Assembly (NCBI GenBank): GCA_963971305.1
Contig: OZ020305.1
Coordinates: 44,155,717-44,219,716, forward strand
Direction of reading: 5' to 3'
DNA: 64,000 nucleotides
DNA from: Arcuatula senhousia
Taxonomy: Eukaryota > Mollusca > Bivalvia > Mytilida > Mytilidae
In this document: positions 57,701 through 64,000 of the stretch, one piece after another
Layout of the letters: every line of letters begins with the position of its first letter
Numbering within the stretch: the first letter of the stretch is position 1
Made by a program: the position numbers and the translations under genes
Notes under the pieces: model-generated
Told to the model about the DNA's origin: nothing
Database searches by the model: none
What the model saw: only the letters and a program-made list of their open reading frames with translations

Positions 57701-59510
57701 CTTCTTCGAAAAACAATAAATCGGGGAAGTACGTAGGCAAAACTTTTGAAACGAGTGTAGCAACCGCGTTTAACTCGTTTTCAGTTCCGTGTTTCAAACG
57801 TTTCTGGGTCTCGGCACTGTGTTCCTCCTGCTCTTTTTTCATATAGTTTTCAAAATGCTGTTTCTGTTTTTTTAATCCATCAAGACCAAGAGCTCTGAAA
57901 AATGTACTTCCAGTTATAATTGATTTTTCTCTGATACAAAACCACGCTTTGCTTTTTTGCTGTATCGATGACAAAATTTCATTTGCAGGAAACGAATCTG
58001 TAACCTGAAGTTCTTTTATACCTTGAAGGCAAACGAAGTTAGCCTGCTGAGACAAATCCACTAACGCGAAAGAATTCAAGAACGTATCGACTTGGCTTAA
58101 GGCTGAACAACAGCAGCACATATCGTCAATAACCCTCAAAATATCCATAATCGTCGAGTCAATCTCATATATTTTTGATCTTATTGCACTTATTGCAAAC
58201 CCGAGTTTTGAGACTTTCCAATCGCCAATCACCTGAGATTTGAGTTTTTCTAAAGTCACATTCTGACCGACTTTCATTGTACGTAAGTCGTGAAGCCGTT
58301 TCGACAATACTGAAATGCACTGCTGGATACTGGAAACAATTTCTGGAAACGTATGGGTCGGTAAATCGTTGAGAAATAAAAGTTCTCGTTGAAAAAGTAG
58401 CTCTCCATAACTGTGTAATTGTTCTAACACTTTTAAATTGTCTTCAAGTTCCTCTTGTCTGTCGCATAATGTAGGTGAGGTTTCGTAGCCCCATAGATTA
58501 ACATCCCCTAGTTTTTGATCCTTTACTCCAGCGTTTATTTTCTTTCCATCGACGCACAATTTATATGTACTTTGTTTATTTGGATCTGCTAAACTTATCT
58601 GGTCAATCATATCCGTTAAAATTCCCGGTGCAGATGCATTAACCGGCGATTCCATTGCATCCAGAATTTGCCTGCTTGGCACAGCAAAGTTTATTTGTGA
58701 GTCAGATGGGTCACACTTTCCAGCATCACACGTCGAGTCCAAGATATGTCCTCTATTTTTAAACCCACTCATAAACCTTAAGTATTTACCTTTAAATAGC
58801 TTCAATCCTACTCTCCAAAATCGTTTGACATCTTCAGAGTAACGCATTTGTGATGAATTGTCGTTTGAATACCAGTTGACAATGTCCATGAATAGCTTAA
58901 AGCCAATATTTGTCAAAGGAAATTTACCCTCTGCGACTAACCTGCAGAACTTTAAGAGATTGTAATGTTGATCAACATTCTCCAATTGTGATATAACTTT
59001 CGGAAGAAGTTGCTGAAATTCATCGAAAAGACAATCATTATCATTTTTTTCTGAACAAGACAGATCCGAAAAGTCACATGATAAGTTCAGATCAATTTCA
59101 ATATCACCGTCTGGCTTGGTTTCATCAACATGCATTTTGGTATCGTTTCCCCTTCTAACAGGAGTTGATATTCTGAGTTTTTGTTTTTTGCTAAGCGGAC
59201 TCCGCATCTCAAATTCATCACTAATGTTGCTGAGCAAACAGTCTGTTTTGCCTATTTTAATTGTTTCTTTGTCATTTTCGCTGTGAATATAATACCCTTC
59301 TGACAATAACTGTGAAGGCACAATACCGAAATTCTTTGTAATCAGTTGGTTTGCTTTTGATACAAATGTTTTGATCTTAAGCTCAGATTTCGGATGTTGA
59401 ATCACATGGTGGTCAATTGTTTCAGAAAACACAGAACATTGGAATTTACAGACAACGCAGAAATATCTACTAGAACTGTTCATTTCTAAAATGAAAAATA
59501 AAACATGCAT
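54732..59510 (-). CDS. Giant transposase-like protein with embedded YqaJ nuclease domain
   Basis: 1592 codons from the ATG at 59510, uninterrupted. A splice acceptor at 59486-59505 makes Met10 (59483) the more likely start; numbering here uses 59510. A C2H2-like finger is at 18-39. D321 lies in LCVDGKK. Residues about 520-700 are a YqaJ/lambda-exonuclease fold: W523...REKSIITGS, GTENE (577-579), SPDG with D621, and E652-I-K654. Then come ATEVVVFLL (about 820), IVSFDGQW with D883, an acidic linker (about 1050-1085), LLDPHHLFTNAR with D1287, SLEAENLFGEF with E1452, and a basic tail. The D321...D1287...E1452 set and their surroundings resemble P-element/THAP9 RNase-H-fold transposases (first D in a DG strand, DPxH at the second, an E in an ENxFG helix). 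Expected role: cut and join the element's ends, with the nuclease trimming or processing DNA. Superfamily is inferred from motifs only. Confidence 0.8.
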   Translation of the reverse strand: MHVLFFILEMNSSSRYFCVVCKFQCSVFSETIDHHVIQHPKSELKIKTFVSKANQLITKNFGIVPSQLLSEGYYIHSENDKETIKIGKTDCLLSNISDEFEMRSPLSKKQKLRISTPVRRGNDTKMHVDETKPDGDIEIDLNLSCDFSDLSCSEKNDNDCLFDEFQQLLPKVISQLENVDQHYNLLKFCRLVAEGKFPLTNIGFKLFMDIVNWYSNDNSSQMRYSEDVKRFWRVGLKLFKGKYLRFMSGFKNRGHILDSTCDAGKCDPSDSQINFAVPSRQILDAMESPVNASAPGILTDMIDQISLADPNKQSTYKLCVDGKKINAGVKDQKLGDVNLWGYETSPTLCDRQEELEDNLKVLEQLHSYGELLFQRELLFLNDLPTHTFPEIVSSIQQCISVLSKRLHDLRTMKVGQNVTLEKLKSQVIGDWKVSKLGFAISAIRSKIYEIDSTIMDILRVIDDMCCCCSALSQVDTFLNSFALVDLSQQANFVCLQGIKELQVTDSFPANEILSSIQQKSKAWFCIREKSIITGSTFFRALGLDGLKKQKQHFENYMKKEQEEHSAETQKRLKHGTENELNAVATLVSKVLPTYFPDLLFFEEGCYALSVDGMQPCIISPDGSLRENNIEDEDVCGSPRYQTQRPMARMGVEIKCPYPGKEYTTPCLYTLPVYYVPQVLCEMNVLNVETLLFVSYTEQSTTVLKVTNDRNLMEMLINTARNIYPVDQMKCPKRIHPDIKYVRQNIKEFVNTNVEFLCEVMSTKAKKCNHNIDDPSTYLFGSHTMSPCSRLTEICSNAFQSMVHKSISCLQFAYNLTRRKATEVVVFLLANTDRINNPDIPYAMPIAYGLKGYSMNSNSMRKMIEQVLKECFERGLYIPIVSFDGQWNNIAIRDSQGNPLTLLQLQKDVFTEAKKESKSSILKTMNNGNVLKVNDLSSLAQAVEISFRKNEHGFFIGPIQIGHITAKTNECYSPSKHMEDYIRNNSSLKLKEQTEMRLDNLSEETVCCVLDTLPENVVDALDELQCSKELQIKTHDRMTRNTQDFNLDILYKAEDQDDVEHRKDQEEENQDPTESPEDQREYQNVINLPTNVVEETVETTNSDSDTLLVTLSGTDFVAMLEDLKQNYNDRWKNCDIEEFLKMFTSQELLKGSLRKKEIQTCLKAVAQKLKGCGVMFALSWPKYKIVELFYRIVGKQVWIEKTKRQTKSKLHHTVKSLSKLCQNVISNLPKSVLNAVYAEHIFPKRLEEWNGSNLFKNNCDVMELCSINWYCKPDYIADRFQTVFHLLDPHHLFTNARIKCCTTGIKQKGIQQEAWLTVAKSGRTSLGVAHVEDLVDRQSDSFAHATFSIEVEDEMLKSGFNNEAKFCRLIREWYDAEDRPGISALDRCRYRVNLREWLLDNVNFNRFPPPGSHVNGIPLIMFEGLLTNIDRRIQLFPYIKGNAYNVRALGSLEAENLFGEFQDLDPKGVGVLRPDDIPCAISTACELLSVRMNAQKSFFMQTSKAKVYPAHQLLNQHNVENKSHFLNPISIDYIEPIDHLFDSHDRSTRHKRKRSTITKYGAPCRGIKPIRQHHRCDEEKILPHKRLGIDLLD
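59486..59505 (-). promoter_or_regulatory. Predicted 3' splice site before the transposase-like gene
   Basis: The minus strand reads TTTTATTTTTCATTTTAG then AAATGAAC, placing an acceptor two bases before Met10. The same layout (acceptor just before the start) is seen at the zinc-finger gene. Confidence 0.55.
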
Positions 59511-59789
59511 GTCATCATTATATTAATTTTATTTTAAAAACAGTCCCTCAAATCTCATGGAAATGTAAAAGAAGACATAAGATTTAGAATCTATGAGGTT
59601 TTTTGCATCAGTCGATAAATGCTTCTTAGATAGCTGTCAGTAACTGCGAGTGTTCTTTTGAGAGAATTCCTCTACGTCTCATTGTTCTTGTATATAGTGA
59701 TCTTGTCTCAAGTTCTCTCTTGGTGAATTGAAATTTTATCGGTGTGTCATTTTTGTGCTTTATACAGTTTTGTCAATAGGGGGAATGTT

Positions 59790-60082
59790 GGGTCAAAAAC
59801 TAGTTAACACATTTTACATGTGCCTGTCCTAAGCCAGGAATCTTTGTCAAAGCTTTTGTTTGTCTTTGTCATGATTTCTATCTGTTTATTGTTCCTTTTG
59901 TTGATAATTAATTGATAGGATTTGAATCTTATGTGTTGTATTTTTAGTCTTTGCCCAATGCAAGACGGCGAGCAGCGACCTCTGATCATGTTGAAGACTG
60001 CTTGCTGTTTTCTGTTGCGATTTTATTTTTAAATTGCCGTATCTGTATGTTGGCTGTGTCACGTACACTTATTCCATAAAAG
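59790..60082 (+). repeat. Family B repeat nested in the giant element
   Basis: AAAACTAGTTAACAC, CCTGTCCTAAGCCAGGAATC, ACGGCGAGCAGCGACC and GGCTGTGTCACGTACACTTATTCC occur in the usual order, as at 29735-30090. Confidence 0.8.
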
Positions 60083-60351
60083 TTTTATAATAACGACGAG
60101 ATTACAATATACTCACGGATTGAGATTGCACGCAGTTCTTACTTGTTGAAGCTCAGGGTTTGTGATAGAAAAGACATTTAAGAGCCATTTAAGGATTAAC
60201 TATAAAATACAACTTTGTTCAGTCAATTTTCTTTTAAAAGATGATCCATGAATGATGAATATATATTTTATTTAAGCCGAAGAATCCCTATACCCCAGAC
60301 ATAATGTTTCCACTGTAACAAACAATCAAAGAGATTTAATCCAATTTGATA
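60083..60351. other. Spacer inside the giant element
   Basis: Nothing recognised. Confidence 0.4.
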
Positions 60352-61393
60352 AAACAAGACGATCCCAGGAGCCTGAATCTCTCACCTGGTCTTGATGTCA
60401 ACCCTATGAAGACCTTTTTTTATATATAGCTAAATAAGCTGAATGTTTAAGCAAGAAAAAGCTGTTCTCTATCTGCAATAGTTTTCATTCTAGATAAGCA
60501 AAAAAACACTATTATTCATTTTTTGGGGGCTGTAAATCCTATAAGGGGTCATCGGACAAGTTCGACCCTATGGAGACTGTTATAGAGCTTAATGAGCTGA
60601 ACATTTAAGCAAGCAACAGCTTTTCTCTATCTGTAATAGTTTTCATTCTATATGCCAAAAACACAATTTTTCGCCTTTAAGGGGCTATAACTCCTATAAG
60701 GGGCCATCTGACAAGTTTGACCTTTGGAGACTTTTGTAGAGCTAAATGAGCTGAACATTTAAGCAAACAACAGCTGTTCTCTATCTGCAATAGTTTTCAT
60801 TCTATAGGACAAAAACACTATTTTTCGCCTTTAAGGGACTGTAACCCCTATAAGGGGTCATCTGACAACTTCGACCTTATGGAGATTTTTTAGAGCATAA
60901 TGAGCTGAACATTTAAGCTAGCAACAGCTTTTCTCTATATACAATAGTTTTCATTCTATAGGGCAAAAACATAAAAAACCGCTATTTTTTACCTTTAAAG
61001 GGTCATAACCCCTATCAAGGGCCATCTGACAACTTCGACCCAATAGAGACTTTTGCATAGCTTTTGATTATGAAGAGCCTAATATTCTTCGGATTGTTCT
61101 ATCTGTTATGGTTGTTGAGTTAAAAGCAATTTTAAGTGATTTTACCCTATGTCTCTGTGTTCTATTTTTAGTAACAGCGGCCATGTTTTTTATTGAATAA
61201 TTTTAAAATGAGGATCGTTTGTTCCTAACATGTCATATATCATTCCTGCAAAGTTTCAGTTAAATTGGTTTAGTGCATGGTTTCAGAGAAGAAGATTTTT
61301 GAAATTGTTAACGGGCGACAGACGACGGCCGACGATGGACGCATAGTGATGGCATAAGCTCACCTTGCCTTTGGCCAAATGAGCTTTAAAAGT
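60352..61393 (+). mobile_element. Pearl-like element, copy C7, nested in the giant element
   Basis: The head GATCCCAGGAGCCTGAATCTCTCACCTGG, four to five core units of about 150 bp, the unique right region and the tail GGCATAAGCTCACCTTGCC...GAGCT. Diverged from C1/C5 and closest to C6 in its right region (TTGCCAACATGTCATATACCATT-like phrase). Confidence 0.85.
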
Positions 61394-61711
61394 GGGACAT
61401 CTTCCAACTTGAAGATAGATGAACGCATGATTTTCCATGTTTTATTATAGAGTATTTATATAAGGAGAACAGTTATAAAGTCTGGACACCTAAAAAGATA
61501 TCTAATACAAAATCTGCTGAAAATCTGAAGATGAAGCCTTTTTTACAGCTCTTTGAAATAATCAACAACAACAAAATCGAGTCGCCTTTAATTTGTTCCA
61601 AAACTTATTTATTCTATATAAAGAATTGTCTCCCTTTTTTTTTAGAATGGTGTTATCCCTTTAATTTAGTATGATGTCAATCATTATGTTATGTTTGCTA
61701 CTTATTTCATG
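61394..61711. other. Spacer inside the giant element
   Basis: Nothing recognised. Confidence 0.4.
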
Positions 61712-61932
61712 TGTGTGCAGTGTGTGTGTGTGTGTTGGTGTTTAACGCCCTTTATCGACGCACCTGGGCCATGTAGGACGGTCAGTTTGATTGGTGGAGG
61801 AAACCACCGACCTTTGGCAGGTAACTGACAATCTTAATCACATACATTTAGGGAAGTCCCTTTTTTGTGAAATACAGCTGAGAGAAGCTATTTAAACCAG
61901 CGCTTTAGACCACTCGGCCACCCAGCCCCCTA
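61712..61932 (-). mobile_element. tRNA-derived SINE
   Basis: The minus strand starts GGGGGCTGGGTGGCCGAGTGG then TCTAAAGCGCTGG, a clear tRNA-Leu/Ser-type 5' half with A box. It continues to GGTCGGTGGTTTCCTCCACC, a conserved SINE-body phrase, and ends in a (CA)n tail (on the plus strand, (GT)n at 61715-61736). Pol III-transcribed, non-autonomous. Confidence 0.8.
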
Positions 61933-63324
61933 TTTATCTTATAGAATATTTTATATGATATTATTGTTTGGTTCTATTTGGCAAGTCCAGCTGCAGTTCA
62001 AGAAGATGCCAACTGAAAATATAAGAGTACAACAGACCTGAAACTGGATGCCATACTTATGTACATACTAAATGAAAAAAAAATCCAAACTTGTAAACGG
62101 ATATTTTCCTCGAATGCCTGTCCAGCAGACAGCGGTCCTAGTTTCATTCACCACAGGTCATGCGAGATCAGGTCGAAAAATCTTTGATGGTGTTGCAGTC
62201 TTATAAGATATTTTTGTTCAAGCTTTGAGAGAAAATTGCATCATAAAACTAGGCAGAATTTTGATTGAAGTCTACAAATGTCTCCCAAATAACTCTTATT
62301 ATTATTCAAGTCATGAGCATGCCAAACAATACAGAATAAATATTTATTTTCATCTTTGGCAGATTCTTTAAAATTTCGACTAATGAAAACCATAATATTT
62401 TCTTAAGAGATAACTTTTTGAAATAGCATATTCAAGACCACCACCATTTTGGAAAATTATACCTCGAAAATTACATTTTCGTAAGTAAGAATAAAACAAA
62501 GATCGCTTTCACTTTTTTCTCATATCAAAATAGTCTTTTTTATCATGTGTACTCGTAATCAAATAGATTTATCACAAGAAAAATGCTTTTAGATACAACA
62601 TGCTTTTAAATACAACAGGTCATCAGGGGGACGTTCTCAGATCTAATATACAGCATATGTATTAAGGAAATTTTAATCAAATTGCGCCAGTCATGGCTTA
62701 AGTTTGAATAAATCATGGCCTTATTCCAACCCAACTTGACCGGAGCATGGTGGACCCTAAGCTGGGACCCTGATCACATTGTAAGAAGAAGGTTTAGTGT
62801 TATAAAAACTAGGTGTTTCCATATGATTTGATAGACAAATCAGTTATTAAAATGTATTTGTGAAGCGAAATTTGTTTTTATATCAGTCAATTAATCGGAC
62901 AGATACTATTTTTCTTCTGACAATTAATGATTACGTACAGTGACAAGTGATCGGACAGATTTTGAGTGACACCTGTTCATACAAATCGAATAAATATAAA
63001 CATTCTAAATAAATTGTATTAAATACGTATAGCCAAAATGATTCGGCAAACAAATGGCTTTAGCCTGGTATGTTATACATAATTGTGTTTTAAGTATTTT
63101 TTTGTTAAATGATGAATATGTTGATAAAAAACGGGTTTGCTCTGTCAAATTCGTAATGATTAAACCCAATTATTTACTACTTTGCATACATTAAACAAAA
63201 GTTGTCGTAATTTCTATAATTAAAAATAACATTATACAAATTATACAGCCTACCTTTTTTCAATGAAATCACTTTTAGCCATGTGAGGCGTCTAAATCAT
63301 AGTAAAATTGTTCATATTTCCAAA
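61933..63324. other. Right subterminal part of the giant element, no gene
   Basis: AT-rich. ATCGGACAGAT-type motifs at about 62894 and 62952 are inverse matches of the TGTCCGAT words on the left side. Confidence 0.55.
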
Positions 63325-63394
63325 ATCAACTAAGATTTTAGCGTCGGACAGTGGGCAACTTCCGTGATCGGCCACTGTCCGGTTATACACTGTG
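63325..63394 (-). repeat. Subterminal inverted repeat, right copy
   Basis: Inverse of 49165-49234 with one mismatch, including the CGGACAGTGG/CCACTGTCCG hairpin. Confidence 0.9.
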
Positions 63395-63480
63395 ATATTT
63401 TTTTTCAAAGACTTTTTTTTAAATTTTATTGTCATTCGAAAATTTTCCTTTTTTTTCAAGATGTACAAAATAAGAAAAAT

Positions 63481-63657
63481 ATAATGACATGTAATGCAAT
63501 GTAATGGGGGCATTACACAATTTTTTACCCAAGTAATGCATTACATTACATTACATGTAATGCAGAATTGGTGCATTACACAATACTTTGCATTACTGAA
63601 AAAAAATGTAATGATTACAATGCATTTGCATTACGCATTTGCATTACCCCAGGCCTG
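63481..63657 (-). repeat. Right terminal region of the giant element
   Basis: Modules of CATTACATTACATGTAATGC and GCATTACGCATTTGCATTACC lead to the tip ACCCCAGGCCTG and an (AT)n flank. Confidence 0.8.
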
Positions 63658-64000
63658 ATATATATATAATTTGAAGTGTTCCAGAGGGATGAGAAATTCA
63701 GATCCCCTCCAAAAAAAACCATAAGAAATATTTTTGTTATTTTTATTTGTTTACTAAAACATCGTTTCCCATTAAACTAGCTTTTACCGTTTTCAAATTA
63801 TATTTGTAACTCCTAAAATTGTACATAATAGCCAGCATATATTTTTAATTTCCTCAAGTATGTACAGGATTTCAGTAATATGCACTGAGCAATCATTATA
63901 AGATCTTATAAGTTGTCATTAAGCTCTACATTTTTCTGTTATACTTATCCAAAGAAAACGATAAAATCACATCATTAGAACCTTTTGCCTATTACATGGT
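63658..64000. other. Right flank of the giant element
   Basis: Begins ATATATATATAATTTG; nothing else recognised. Confidence 0.4.

Larger units (their letters stand above)
48181..63657. mobile_element. Candidate 15.5-kb DNA transposon with transposase-nuclease and zinc-finger genes
   Basis: The termini CAGGCCTGGGGT (48181-48192) and ACCCCAGGCCTG (63646-63657) are perfect inverses, both flanked by AT-repeat DNA compatible with, but not proving, an 8-bp ATATATAT target duplication. Behind each tip lies TAATGCATTACATTAC-type sequence. A 70-bp inverted repeat (49165-49234 and 63325-63394) has one mismatch. The interior carries two intact frames, a C2H2 protein and a 1592-codon transposase-like protein, which converge. 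Older repeats are nested inside (MITEs, SINE, pearl-like element, hammerhead). The CA/TG tip, 8-bp-like flank and transposase motifs point toward the P/hAT side of cut-and-paste elements; the exact superfamily is open. Confidence 0.75.

Noticed and set aside
48181..63657. Polinton/Maverick or integrated viral genome
   Set aside because: No protein-primed polymerase, retroviral-type integrase, packaging ATPase or capsid frame is visible; only the transposase-like and zinc-finger genes are.

Overview
The window looks like nuclear DNA of a bivalve mollusc, most likely a mussel (Mytilus-like). It is AT-rich and gene-poor. Coding frames are intron-free or lie behind apparent 5' introns, and most of the rest is decayed repeat families. 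The species call is an inference from repeat types (hammerhead-ribozyme retrozymes, bivalve pearl-like tandem-core elements, Penelope-like elements); no search was possible.

Only four long intact reading frames look real. They are a 376-residue protein with an acylation-type N-terminus (2231-3361, minus), a class A GPCR (34583-35623, plus), a six-finger C2H2 protein (50697-51329, plus) and a protein of about 1590 residues (54732-59510, minus). Each has a plausible 3' splice site just upstream of its start.

The main result is a candidate giant DNA transposon at 48181-63657 (about 15.5 kb). Its ends are perfect 12-bp inverted repeats (CAGGCCTGGGGT / ACCCCAGGCCTG), each followed inward by TAATGCATTAC-type sequence. 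A 70-bp inverted repeat with one mismatch lies 984 bp inside the left end and 263 bp inside the right end. It carries the zinc-finger gene and the giant protein in convergent orientation. I read the giant protein as a P/THAP9-like RNase-H-fold transposase with a complete YqaJ (lambda-exonuclease-type) nuclease domain embedded between its first catalytic segment and the rest of the fold. The element also contains older nested repeats: MITEs, a tRNA-derived SINE, a pearl-like element and a hammerhead ribozyme.

The second result is self-cleaving RNA. One retrozyme family has a complete type I hammerhead (15912-15984, GUC site) and a 357-nt repeat unit; degraded copies lie at 13866-14190, 26041-26395 and 45826-45885. 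A second, unrelated family has intact cores at 7165-7208 and, on the minus strand, 51668-51711, with an AUA site and minimal stem III; a mutated copy lies at 7965-8008.

The remainder is decayed mobile DNA. Penelope-like retroelement pieces include one locus (41563-44500) where GIY-YIG sequence lies upstream of reverse transcriptase, the permuted order reported for Naiad elements. A non-LTR retrotransposon is broken at 6318-6930 and 8030-8570. There are seven pearl-like tandem-core elements, a second repeat family with a GTGTACGCGACAC end, foldbacks, minisatellites and SINE heads. Long stretches between these show nothing I can name.
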